Under the pieces are notes generated by a model. The model did not search any database, was not told the origin of the DNA, and saw only the letters and a list, made by a program, of their open reading frames with translations. A stretch of DNA of 36,071 nt from an uncultured Pseudomonadales bacterium (GTDB taxonomy: Bacteria; Pseudomonadota; Gammaproteobacteria; Pseudomonadales; Azotimanducaceae). Location of the stretch: positions 1-36,071 of the forward strand of contig CAMYJX010000059.1 of the NCBI GenBank assembly GCA_947258825.1, written 5' to 3'. This document shows, one piece after another, positions 23,258 to 30,945 of the stretch; position 1 is the first letter of the stretch, and each line of letters begins with the position of its first letter. The position numbers were made by a program, and so were the translations under genes.

Positions 23258-23683
23258 ATGGATATCGATCTCGTGCCGATCGACAGCCACAACATCCATC
23301 TGCTGAAGGATGTGAACCCGGACCTGTTTGACGAGCCCGTGGTGCCCGAGCGCCTGGAACGGCTTGTCGACCGGGCCAGCAGTTTTCTGCTCCTGGCCTT
23401 TGTGGAGGGGATGGCCGGGGGTCAGCTGCTGGCCCACATCCACCATCATCCCGACAAGCCCACAGAACTGTATATCGACGATCTTGCAGTCGTCGATGCG
23501 TTGCGCCGTCGGGGTGTCGCAACAAGACTTCTGGAAGCAGCCGTTGCCATCGGCAGAGACCGCGGCTGCGAGGAGCTGTGGGTTGCCACGGAACCGGACA
23601 ACGAGCCTGCCCGACGCCTCTACGGCGCGTTCGGATTGAACGAGCGATCAGCCTCGATTTTCGAGGCCGGCTCAGAAACTTGA
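23258..23683 (+). CDS. GNAT-family N-acetyltransferase (AAC(3)-I-like)
   Basis: The 141-residue protein is of GNAT length. Its acetyl-CoA binding motif is DLAVVDALRRRGVATRLLEA, with RRRGVA at residues 83-88, followed by CEELWVATEPDNEPARRLYG. The stretch NPDLFDEPVVP and HHHPDKPTELYIDDLAV resemble the aminoglycoside 3-N-acetyltransferase type I group and its many uncharacterised relatives. It would transfer an acetyl group from acetyl-CoA to an amine; there is no evidence for a particular substrate or for antibiotic resistance. The ATG at 23258 is chosen because the frame upstream overlaps the lipocalin promoter and is non-coding in character. It ends 3 bp before the BVMO start and may be the first gene of that operon. 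Confidence 0.88.
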   Translation: MDIDLVPIDSHNIHLLKDVNPDLFDEPVVPERLERLVDRASSFLLLAFVEGMAGGQLLAHIHHHPDKPTELYIDDLAVVDALRRRGVATRLLEAAVAIGRDRGCEELWVATEPDNEPARRLYGAFGLNERSASIFEAGSET

Positions 23684-23686
23684 GCC

Positions 23687-25333
23687 ATGGCGCCGCTCGC
23701 CAGACCGAGGCTCAGACGCCCCCGGGTCCACCTCACTCGAGAGCCGATTTCGATCCAGCCCATCCTTGCACGAGAAAGGTCGAGCCGATTAAAGTTCCAG
23801 GTAGGTCGCGCTATCCAGGGGGAGGTACTCGACATCGAATCTGAACGCGGCAGCAGACCTGCTAGCCAGCAGGCCGATCTTCCTGCCAGTACGACAGTGG
23901 CCGTCATCGGTGCCGGGCCAGGGGGGCTGTGCGCCGGCATCGAGCTGCAGCGCGCGGGCTTGGACGACTTCGTGATTCTGGAAAAAGCTCCGTCCGTCGG
24001 CGGAACCTGGTGGCACAACCGCTACCCGGGCGCCGAGTGCGATGTGCAGTCACACCTTTACTCCTACACTTTCGAGCCCAAACCCGACTGGTCGCGGCCC
24101 TATGCCGGACAGGCGGAAATACTGCGTTATCTCGAGCACGTGGCGGACAAGTATCAGATGCTCCCCCGCTGCTGCTTCGGCGTCGAGATCCGCTCGGCGC
24201 GGTGGGACCAGAAACGCAGCGTCTGGTGTCTGGAGACCACGGCGGATCAGCGCCTGGAAGCGAGTATCGTGATAAGCGCCATCGGCATGTTCAACGACAT
24301 CGCAACGCCGGACATTCCGGGGCTGGAGGAATTTGCCGGCACCCGGTTTCATACTGCCCGCTGGCCGGACGAGCACGACCTCACCGGGGAGCGGGTCGCC
24401 GTGATCGGCAGCGCGGCCAGCGCGGTGCAGACCATCCCCGAAATCGCGCCGCTGGTGGCGCATCTCGACGTTTACCAGCGAACCCCGCAGTGGGTGCTGC
24501 CGAAGGCGGACGAACCCTTCACGAAGCAGGAGCTTCAGCGTTTCCGCGAGGACCCCCACGCCGTGCCTGCGCAACGCGAGAAGATCTACACGCAGCTGGA
24601 AGCGACCATCCTTTTCGACGACGCCGAGATGCTGGCGGAATCGGAAGCCGCCGGCATGAAAAATCTGGCCCAGGTAGAAGACCCGGAACTGCGCCGTCGT
24701 CTGACGCCGTCGATGCGCTACGCCTGCCGCCGCCCGCTGCTTTCCAACCGCTACTATCCCGCGTTCAACCGACCCAACGTCGAGCTTGTGGACTGTGGCA
24801 TTGAGCGCATCGAGCGCAACGGCATCGTCGACGGCAACGGCAGCAAACATCCGACCGACACCATCATCCTGGCCACTGGCTTCGAGACGACCCGGTTCCT
24901 GTCGTCCATCGACGTCACGGGCCGCAACGGATTGCACATCCGCGACGCCTGGCGTGACGGTGCCCAGGCTTACCTCGGCATCACCACGGCCGGCTTTCCC
25001 AATCTGTTCATGATCTACGGTCCCAACACCAACAACGGATCGCTCATCTACATGCTGGAGCTGGAGGTCGCCTACATCATCCGTCATATCCGCCGCATGA
25101 TCCGGGACGACCTGGCCTGGATAGACGTGCGCCCCGAGTTCATGGACGCATACAACACGCAGCTGCAGCAGGACATCGCCGGTGTCACCGTGTGGGCCGC
25201 CGACTGTCGCGGCTACTACCGAGCAGAGTCTGGACGTGTGGTAACCCAGTTACCCTACAACATGACCATGTGGCAGCAGCGGACGTCGGTAGCCGACGCC
25301 GATGCCTACGAATCAGGAAGAATGACGACATGA
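23687..25333 (+). CDS. Type I Baeyer-Villiger flavin monooxygenase
   Basis: The 548-residue protein inserts one oxygen atom next to a ketone using FAD and NADPH. It has the FAD Rossmann motif VAVIGAGPGGLCAG (GAGPGG at 75-80), GTWWHNRYPGAECDV (106-120), the BVMO fingerprint FAGTRFHTARWP (216-227), and a second nucleotide motif VIGSAASAVQT that deviates from GxGxxG at its third Gly. Residues 1-65 precede the flavin fold, are unlike other BVMOs of this length, and have weaker codon bias, so the true start may lie further in. No better ATG/GTG with a ribosome-binding site exists before the GTG of VAVIGAG, so 23687 is kept. The gene is coupled to the thiolase-like gene by an ATGA overlap (25330-25333). 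Confidence 0.88.
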   Translation: MAPLARPRLRRPRVHLTREPISIQPILARERSSRLKFQVGRAIQGEVLDIESERGSRPASQQADLPASTTVAVIGAGPGGLCAGIELQRAGLDDFVILEKAPSVGGTWWHNRYPGAECDVQSHLYSYTFEPKPDWSRPYAGQAEILRYLEHVADKYQMLPRCCFGVEIRSARWDQKRSVWCLETTADQRLEASIVISAIGMFNDIATPDIPGLEEFAGTRFHTARWPDEHDLTGERVAVIGSAASAVQTIPEIAPLVAHLDVYQRTPQWVLPKADEPFTKQELQRFREDPHAVPAQREKIYTQLEATILFDDAEMLAESEAAGMKNLAQVEDPELRRRLTPSMRYACRRPLLSNRYYPAFNRPNVELVDCGIERIERNGIVDGNGSKHPTDTIILATGFETTRFLSSIDVTGRNGLHIRDAWRDGAQAYLGITTAGFPNLFMIYGPNTNNGSLIYMLELEVAYIIRHIRRMIRDDLAWIDVRPEFMDAYNTQLQQDIAGVTVWAADCRGYYRAESGRVVTQLPYNMTMWQQRTSVADADAYESGRMTT

Positions 25334-26493
25334 AACATCCGATGAACAGCGCGGCCGCCGTCTGCGGCCTGGGCCTCACCGAAATGGGCCGCGTATACCG
25401 CAGCGCCGAGGACCTGGCGGCAGAAGCGGTCTATCTGGCGCTGGAAGACGCCGGGCTGCCAAAGAGCGAGCTGGATGGCCTGCTCATCAACGCCGGCGTA
25501 ACGAACAGCGTGAGCATTCCCCTGCACATCACCCTGGGGCTGAAAGAGCTGAACTTGCTGACCTTCATGCAGGGCTACGGCTCCAGCGCGGGACAGATGA
25601 TTCAGTACGCGTCCATGGCTGTCGCCAACGGGCTCGCCAACTACGTCTGCTGCGTTTTCGGCGACGCCCCACTAAAAGCGGGACAGCGAACCGGGTCCGC
25701 CTACGCGCGGGGCGGGCGAAGAAACGCCATGGCTTCTCTGTACCCCATCTACGGCTTCGCCGGCGCGTTGCCCATGTATGCCCTGGCCGCCCAGCGCCAC
25801 ATGGACCTGTTTGGAACCACCCAGGATCACCTGGCAGCGGTGGCGCTCTCTCAACGTCGCTGGGCTGAAATGAACCCCCGGGCGACCAAGCGCGAACCTC
25901 TGGACCTGGAGGGCTACAACGCCTCTCCCTGGGTCGTCGAGCCCTTTCACATTCTGGACTGCTGCCTGGTCTCCAACGGTGGCGTGGCGGTGATCGTCAC
26001 CACCGCCGAACGCGCCCGAGATCTGCAGCAGCCCCCGGTTTTCGTTCGCGGCTTCGCGCAGGCGCATAACCATGACGTGGGCCTGACCGGGCATGATCCG
26101 CTGATTCACGGGCCGGGAGCCCGAGCGGCACCGCGCGCGCTGGACATGGCGGGCGCAACCCTTGCCGACGTGACCCAGTGCCAGATCTACGACTGCTACA
26201 CCTACACGGTCATCGCCACGCTGGAAGACTACGGCTTCTGCGCCAAAGGTGAAGGCGGCCCCTTCGTCGCCGACGGTCGGCTTGCCCCCGGCGGCGCCCT
26301 GCCGACGAACACCGGTGGCGGCGAGCTGTCGTCCTTCTACATGTGGGGAATGACGCCGATCTCTGAAGCAGTGATTCAGGGACGTGGCCACGGCGACGAG
26401 CGCCAGGCAACCAACGATCTGATCATGGTGTCGGGGAACGGCGGCGTGCTGAACTATCACTCCACGCTGCTGCTGTCGCCCGAAGCGGCCTGA
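25330..26493 (+). CDS. Thiolase-like (SCP-x/Ltp2-type) protein lacking the nucleophilic Cys, probable retro-aldolase
   Basis: The 387-residue protein has the thiolase fold of the SCP-x/lipid-transfer type. Where true thiolases have the acyl-accepting Cys in an 'ACxSG' loop, it has QGYGSSAGQM (81-90), and the C-terminal GHP motif is absent. The later core blocks are QIYDCYTYTVIATLEDYGF, LPTNTGGGELS (325-334) and IMVSGNGG. This resembles Ltp2-like enzymes of steroid side-chain degradation, which cleave a beta-hydroxyacyl-CoA by retro-aldol chemistry and need a DUF35 partner. Such a partner follows 10 bp downstream. The start at 25330 overlaps the BVMO stop as ATGA and has ggaaga 8-9 nt upstream. 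An acyltransferase role cannot be excluded, but the missing Cys argues against it. Confidence 0.87.
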   Translation: MKHPMNSAAAVCGLGLTEMGRVYRSAEDLAAEAVYLALEDAGLPKSELDGLLINAGVTNSVSIPLHITLGLKELNLLTFMQGYGSSAGQMIQYASMAVANGLANYVCCVFGDAPLKAGQRTGSAYARGGRRNAMASLYPIYGFAGALPMYALAAQRHMDLFGTTQDHLAAVALSQRRWAEMNPRATKREPLDLEGYNASPWVVEPFHILDCCLVSNGGVAVIVTTAERARDLQQPPVFVRGFAQAHNHDVGLTGHDPLIHGPGARAAPRALDMAGATLADVTQCQIYDCYTYTVIATLEDYGFCAKGEGGPFVADGRLAPGGALPTNTGGGELSSFYMWGMTPISEAVIQGRGHGDERQATNDLIMVSGNGGVLNYHSTLLLSPEAA

Positions 26494-26503
26494 GGAGACC
26501 GAG

Positions 26504-26911
26504 ATGAACGATGCGATCAGCTGGCTACCCGAGCCCGACGAGCACAATCGGCCGTTTTTCGACGGCGCCAGGGACGAAGAGCTGCGGCTGCAATGCTGCG
26601 ACCATTGCGGCGGCTGGATGTACCCGGTGAAGCAACGCTGCCAGCACTGCGGCAGCACCAGCCTGGGCTGGCGTGCCGCCTGCGGTCGGGGAACGCTGTA
26701 CAGTCACGCTCGCCTGCAGCGGGTCTATCACCCGCGCCACGAGGGGCGCCTGCCGGTGGTTCTGGCCTGGGTCGACCTGGAAGAAGGCGTGCGCATCGCC
26801 ACCAATCTGGTGGGCTGCGACCCCGCCGAAGCGAAGGCGGGAATGCCGGTGGAGGTGACCTTCGAGCGCTTTCCGGACGGCGCGGTCATTCCTGTGTTTC
26901 AGCCGGCGTGA
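26504..26911 (+). CDS. DUF35 OB-fold protein with rubredoxin-like zinc ribbon
   Basis: The 135-residue protein has the DUF35 layout: an N-terminal helix (RPFFDGARDEELRLQCC), a zinc ribbon with Cys pairs C32/C35 (CDHC) and C46/C49 (CQHC), and an OB-fold from about residue 60 (GRGTLYSHARLQ, PVVLAWVDLEEGVRIATNLV). Proteins of this family bind CoA thioesters and form complexes with thiolase-like partners, as ChsH2-DUF35 does with Ltp2. Its place 10 bp after the Cys-less thiolase-like gene, with a strong GAGGAG ribbon-gene ribosome-binding site, supports the same complex here. It ends 3 bp before the stop of the convergent VOC-like gene. Confidence 0.93.
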   Translation: MNDAISWLPEPDEHNRPFFDGARDEELRLQCCDHCGGWMYPVKQRCQHCGSTSLGWRAACGRGTLYSHARLQRVYHPRHEGRLPVVLAWVDLEEGVRIATNLVGCDPAEAKAGMPVEVTFERFPDGAVIPVFQPA

Positions 26912-26914
26912 CGC

Positions 26915-27256
26915 TCAGCGTTCCAGCACCTCAACGACATAGTTGTCAGGGTCGCGACCCAGGCCCACGATGGCGCCGTTCACCGCGTCGTGGGGCGTCG
27001 CTTCCCGGTCGATTCGACCGCCTCGCTCGCGGATGCGCTCGATGACCTCAGCCGGCTCGTCCACGTAGAACACCAGCTTGACGTCGTTGCCTTCGTAGGG
27101 GCGAGGCTGGTCGGGCCAATGCATGAGCACCAGCACCGCGCCAGTACTGTCCGGCCAGCCGAGGACGATCTCCGGAGCCCTGGGCTCGGCGCCCGCCAGC
27201 GTTGCCGCGAACGCCAGGCTCAGGCTGCAAAAAAATCTGCCTGCAGATAATCCCAT
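26915..27256 (-). CDS. Exported VOC (glyoxalase-like) protein, apparently missing its first module
   Basis: The 113-residue product has a signal peptide (RFFCSLSLAFAATLAGAEP) and then a single beta-alpha-beta-beta-beta module of the vicinal-oxygen-chelate fold: TGAVLVLMHWPDQPRPY, VKLVFYVDEPAEVIERI and VGLGRDPDNYVVEVL. Related proteins normally carry two such modules, the first just after the signal peptide. Here the second module follows the signal almost directly, so an internal loss is likely, unless the protein works as a one-module dimer. It lies 7 bp after the DUF4197 gene on the same strand, with GGAGG 11 nt before its ATG. The substrate is unknown. Confidence 0.65.
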   Translation of the reverse strand: MGLSAGRFFCSLSLAFAATLAGAEPRAPEIVLGWPDSTGAVLVLMHWPDQPRPYEGNDVKLVFYVDEPAEVIERIRERGGRIDREATPHDAVNGAIVGLGRDPDNYVVEVLER

Positions 27257-27263
27257 GAACGAA

Positions 27264-28067
27264 TCAACCTCCGCTGCCGAATACCTGCTTCAGCAACTCC
27301 GTGGTGCGTTTCGCCGGGTTTTCCCGGATCGCGGCCTCTTCCTTTGCCAGGTAGTAGAAGATCCCGTCCACCCCCTTGTCAACGACGTAGTCGGTGAGGT
27401 CCGCGTCAATCTCAGGCACGAAGGGAAGCTGATGATACTGGTCCATCACCGAGTCGTAGACCTGCACCGCGCCGGCCTCTCCGAGGCTTTCATCGACCAC
27501 CGGCACCATCTCGCTGACCAGGGTATCGGACATCTTGCCGCGAAAGTATTGGGTGGCGGCGTCATCGGGCCCGTTGTAGATACCCATGACGTCGTCCAGG
27601 GTCATATCCTGAATCGCATCGAGGAACAGTGCTTTCGCCTTCGGCGTGGCTATCTCGGCGGCGCGGTTGAGCCGCGCCTCGAGATCGGTCAGGGTTGAAT
27701 CCATGCCGACGCCGGCCAGCAGCTTTCTCGCCCCATCCAGCTGACCGGGCAGGGGAATGTGGATCTCCGGGTCCAGTTCGAAACCGCCGGTGGTTCCCAG
27801 TCTGGCGACAACGTTTTCGGTACCTACCTGCAGCGCCTCCTTGAGGCCGCGACCGATTTCCTCGCTGCTGAGCGCTGCAGAGCCTTCTGGTGCTCCCAGA
27901 GCTTCCTTCAGGCTGTCGAGCCAGCCTGCCGAAGCTTCGTCCGGGAAGGCCCCACCCAGCAGACAGGCGGCAACCAGAACCGTGCTCTTAAACCGCACGC
28001 GCAGCTGCATGCGCAGGCGCGTCCGGATGCTGTCGCATCGAGGCAGACAATGGGCAATGTGTTTCAC
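27264..28067 (-). CDS. DUF4197 family exported protein
   Basis: The 267-residue protein has a basic N-terminus and a signal peptide (STVLVAACLLGGAFPDEASA) followed by the DUF4197 domain. Its blocks are LSSEEIGRGLKEALQVGTEN, then GGFELDPEIHIPLP, LNRAAEIATPKAKALFLDAI, DAATQYFRGKM and 'Y...Y'. The function of this periplasmic family is unknown. The GTG at 28067 is taken as start because AGGGG lies 8 nt upstream; an ATG at 28010 would shorten the basic leader but has no ribosome-binding site. A possible promoter lies at 28107-28134. It precedes the truncated VOC gene in a two-gene unit. Confidence 0.9.
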   Translation of the reverse strand: MKHIAHCLPRCDSIRTRLRMQLRVRFKSTVLVAACLLGGAFPDEASAGWLDSLKEALGAPEGSAALSSEEIGRGLKEALQVGTENVVARLGTTGGFELDPEIHIPLPGQLDGARKLLAGVGMDSTLTDLEARLNRAAEIATPKAKALFLDAIQDMTLDDVMGIYNGPDDAATQYFRGKMSDTLVSEMVPVVDESLGEAGAVQVYDSVMDQYHQLPFVPEIDADLTDYVVDKGVDGIFYYLAKEEAAIRENPAKRTTELLKQVFGSGG

Positions 28068-28106
28068 GACTGTTTCCCCTCATTAAGGCTTTCAACACCC
28101 TCCCAT

Positions 28107-28134
28107 CAAATACCCTGTGCCCACCAGCGGTCAA
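28107..28134 (-). promoter_or_regulatory. Possible promoter of the DUF4197 gene
   Basis: On the minus strand TTGACC (28129-28134; 5 of 6) is followed after 16 bp by TATTTG (28107-28112; 3 of 6). Transcription would start about 35 nt before the GTG at 28067. The -35 is good and the -10 is weak. Confidence 0.35.
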
Positions 28135-28188
28135 TGGCCGGGACGCATGCCTGAAAGCGTGGGATGCAGTAGCATGAGCGAACCAATG

Positions 28189-28214
28189 CCCCCGATGGGG
28201 GGGGGTTGCAACCC
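28189..28214 (+). promoter_or_regulatory. Run of nine G with two competing hairpins before the peroxidase gene
   Basis: CCCCC-gat-GGGGG can pair using part of a nine-G run (28197-28205). The last three G of the run also belong to a perfect 12-bp palindrome, GGGTTGCAACCC (28203-28214). If transcribed, the two structures compete. The element sits 40-65 nt before the ATG of the glutathione peroxidase gene at 28254. A nine-G run is also prone to replication slippage. Confidence 0.5.
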
Positions 28215-28253
28215 GGCTGCCACCAGACGGCCAAAAGACGAGGAGACAGAATC

Positions 28254-28802
28254 ATGAGCGAGACTTTGTATGACATACCGGTGCAGAAGATCGACGGCAC
28301 GGACGCGACCCTTGGGGAGCATGCGGGCGAAGTGCTGCTGGTGGTCAACGTGGCATCTCAGTGCGGGCTGACGCCGCAGTACGAGGGCCTGGAGCAGCTG
28401 CACGAAAAGTTTCGCGACCGGAAATTTTCCGTGCTCGGCTTTCCGGCCAACGATTTCGGCGCCCAGGAACCCGGTACCAACGAAGAAATTCAGGCGTTCT
28501 GCAGCGCCAAGTTCGGCGTTCAGTTCCCCATGTACAGCAAGATCCCGGTAACCGGGCCGGACAAGCATCCGCTGTACCAGCAACTGATATCCGAGCAACC
28601 CGAAACCGAGGACCGGGAAGGCATGGAAACGATGCTGCGCGGCCACAAGATGGAGCCCACTCCGACGCCGGAGGTCCTCTGGAATTTTGAAAAATTCCTG
28701 ATCAACCGGCAGGGAACGGTGGTACGTCGCTTCGCCCCCGACACCGCGCCGGATGCCGAGAAGCTGGTGAGCGCCATCGAGGAAGCCCTGGCGGAAACCT
28801 GA
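28254..28802 (+). CDS. Glutathione peroxidase family protein (thiol peroxidase)
   Basis: The 182-residue protein reduces hydroperoxides. It has the GPx catalytic motif NVASQCGLTPQY with peroxidatic Cys37 (Cys, not selenocysteine), FPANDFGAQEPGTNEEI with Gln71, and LWNFEKFLI with Trp143 and Asn144, completing the tetrad. A second Cys in the IQAFC segment (Cys83) could resolve the sulfenic acid with thioredoxin, as in many bacterial members. There is no signal peptide, so it is cytosolic. The start at 28254 (MSETLYDIPVQ) has GGAGA about 7 nt upstream; the frame upstream to 28206 crosses the G-run and is not expected to be translated. The CoA-transferase gene follows after 19 bp. Confidence 0.94.
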   Translation: MSETLYDIPVQKIDGTDATLGEHAGEVLLVVNVASQCGLTPQYEGLEQLHEKFRDRKFSVLGFPANDFGAQEPGTNEEIQAFCSAKFGVQFPMYSKIPVTGPDKHPLYQQLISEQPETEDREGMETMLRGHKMEPTPTPEVLWNFEKFLINRQGTVVRRFAPDTAPDAEKLVSAIEEALAET

Positions 28803-28821
28803 GCGCGCCGACGGCAGGCTG

Positions 28822-30930
28822 ATGCAGGCGCTGGACGGGCTGACCGTCGTCGAGCTGGGCATCGGCCCGGCATCCGGGCTTGCCACCATGGTGCTGGGCG
28901 ATTTCGGCGCCCGGGTCATACGCATCGAGCCTCCCGACGGCGACCCGTTTCGCAGCATGCCGTCGTCTCGACTGTGGCTGCGCGGCAAGCGCGCGGCTGC
29001 AGTCGACCTGAGGGACCCGAGCTCCGCCGACCGCTTGCGAAGCTTCATCGCCAGCGAGGCGGACGCCGTCGTCACGACCCTGAATGACGCCGATCTGGCC
29101 GGTCTGAATCTGCCTGAGGGCCCCGTCCTGTGTCGCATCACGGGGTTCGAAACCCGGGACGACCTGCCGGGGTACGAAGGCCTGGTGGCCGCCCGCGTGG
29201 GACGCATGCAGACCTTCGCCGGTATCGCCAACCGTCAAGGGCCCGGCTACTCGGCGGTCATGGTCGCCGTGCACGCCTGCGCGCAGATGGCGGCCAGCGC
29301 CACCCTGGCCGCCCTGTTCAGACGCCGGCGTGGCGGGCAAGGGGCCAAAGTATCTGTCAGCCTGGAGCGGGCGCTGCTGGCGTACGATATGGTTCAGCTC
29401 ATCGCCAGCCAGCTGCGGGAACGCGGGGTGGATCTGCCGCCGCCCATCGACCCTGCGACCATCATGCCCACCATCAACTATCACCCGGTGCAGTGCGCGG
29501 ATGGCCGCTGGCTGCAGCTCGGCAACCTGCTGCCACACCTGCTGCAGGGGTTTCTCGACGAGGTCGGCCTGGAATGGGGCGACGACGAAGACGAGGAGGC
29601 GTTCCGCGCGCGCCTGCTCAACCACATGCAAACTCGACCATCGGACGAGTGGATGCAGCGTTTCCTGGCCAACGGCAGCATCGTCGCCCATCGCTACCAG
29701 AGCACCCGGGAAGCGCTGGAGGACGCGGATGTCACAGCCAACGGGCACATGGTGACCCAGGGCGCCTTGAGCCAGCTCGGCCTTGTCGCGCGGCTGTCCG
29801 CAACCCCGGGACGGGTTTCCTTCAACGTTCCAGAGCCCGGCGAGTTTGCGCTTCCGTCATGCCACTCGCCCGGAGTTTCTCCAGGCAAGCCGACCGCCAG
29901 CGACAGGGGCGCGCTTCTGGAAGGCATCACCGTGGTCGAGTTCGCCACCATCATCGCGGCACCGCTGGGATGCTCGGTGCTGGCTGATCTTGGCGCCCGG
30001 GTCATCAAGGTCGAGACGCCGGGAGGCGACCCTTTCCGCGGCATGCTCGACGGCATGGGCGCGGCGCGGGTAAACGCCGGCAAAGAGAGCATCACCCTCG
30101 ACCTGAAGACAGACGCCGGCCGACACGCGGCGCAACGCCTGATCAGCAGAGCCGACGTGCTGGTGCACAATTTCCGCCAGGGGGTTCCGGAGAAGCTGGG
30201 CATCGACTACGCCGCCGCCCGTCTGCTGCGGCCGGACATCATCCACGTGGCGGTATCCGGCTACGGTCCCGATGGTCCGGGCGCCAGGCGCCCGTCCACG
30301 CATCCTATTCCCGGCGCCGCCATGGGCGGCGTGTTTTACCAGCTCGGCGGCGAACCCCCGGCGGAGCTCCTGCAGGGTGATGCGCTGCGAGACTGGGCGC
30401 GCAGGCTGTTCCGCGCCAACGAGGTGAACCCGGACCCGAACACCTCCATGGTCACCGCCACCGCCGTGCTCCTGGCCCTGATGGCCCGGGAGCGTCACGG
30501 CGGGGGCCAGGCGGTGTCCGTGGACATGTTCTGTGCCAACGCTTACGCGAACTTCGACGATTTCCTGAGCTATCCCGGCAAGCCGGACCGGGCCTGCCCG
30601 CATCGCGACCAGACCGGCTTCGACGGCTACGGGCTGGAACAGACAGAGAGTGGCGGCAAGCGCGGCTGGGTGTTTCGGATGGGCACACATGAGGTGCCCG
30701 CGGAGCAAACCATCGCGGTGTTTCTTGCCAGCCCGGAAGCAAGAGCGGCGGGTTTGGTCGCAGAGGCCACGCACGCGGAATGGGGTCGCTATCTGCGCCA
30801 CGGCCCGCTGATCGTCGCGCCGGACCAGGCGCTGCGCGGCGCCCCCATCGCCGGCGAGCACACGGAGGCGATCCTCCGGGAGCTGGGATACAGCGCCGAG
30901 GCGCTGGCAACCTTCAGGCCGGCGACCTGA
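28822..30930 (+). CDS. Tandem (double-length) class III CoA-transferase family protein
   Basis: The 702-residue protein is a head-to-tail fusion of two CaiB/BaiF-type units. The first starts at ALDGLTVVELGIGPASGLAT (residues 3-22) and the second at ALLEGITVVEFATIIAAPLG (364-383); both continue with 'GDPFR'. Class III enzymes move CoA between carboxylates using an Asp in a 'VDVSLLDA'-like motif. At that position unit 1 has SVSLERAL (Arg183) and unit 2 has SVDMFCAN (Cys571), so by this alignment both lack the catalytic Asp. It could be a divergent transferase, a CoA-ester racemase/isomerase-like enzyme or a binding protein. Single-chain tandem members exist (SucC/MeaA-unrelated 'two-domain' CaiB proteins), but the function of this type is not established. 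The gene follows the peroxidase by 19 bp. Confidence 0.85.
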   Translation: MQALDGLTVVELGIGPASGLATMVLGDFGARVIRIEPPDGDPFRSMPSSRLWLRGKRAAAVDLRDPSSADRLRSFIASEADAVVTTLNDADLAGLNLPEGPVLCRITGFETRDDLPGYEGLVAARVGRMQTFAGIANRQGPGYSAVMVAVHACAQMAASATLAALFRRRRGGQGAKVSVSLERALLAYDMVQLIASQLRERGVDLPPPIDPATIMPTINYHPVQCADGRWLQLGNLLPHLLQGFLDEVGLEWGDDEDEEAFRARLLNHMQTRPSDEWMQRFLANGSIVAHRYQSTREALEDADVTANGHMVTQGALSQLGLVARLSATPGRVSFNVPEPGEFALPSCHSPGVSPGKPTASDRGALLEGITVVEFATIIAAPLGCSVLADLGARVIKVETPGGDPFRGMLDGMGAARVNAGKESITLDLKTDAGRHAAQRLISRADVLVHNFRQGVPEKLGIDYAAARLLRPDIIHVAVSGYGPDGPGARRPSTHPIPGAAMGGVFYQLGGEPPAELLQGDALRDWARRLFRANEVNPDPNTSMVTATAVLLALMARERHGGGQAVSVDMFCANAYANFDDFLSYPGKPDRACPHRDQTGFDGYGLEQTESGGKRGWVFRMGTHEVPAEQTIAVFLASPEARAAGLVAEATHAEWGRYLRHGPLIVAPDQALRGAPIAGEHTEAILRELGYSAEALATFRPAT

Positions 30931-30945
30931 AGGCGAGCCAAAGCC

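Noticed and set aside
24050..25087. 345-residue open frame on the minus strand
   Set aside because: It lies entirely under the first BVMO, which carries the flavin and BVMO motifs.
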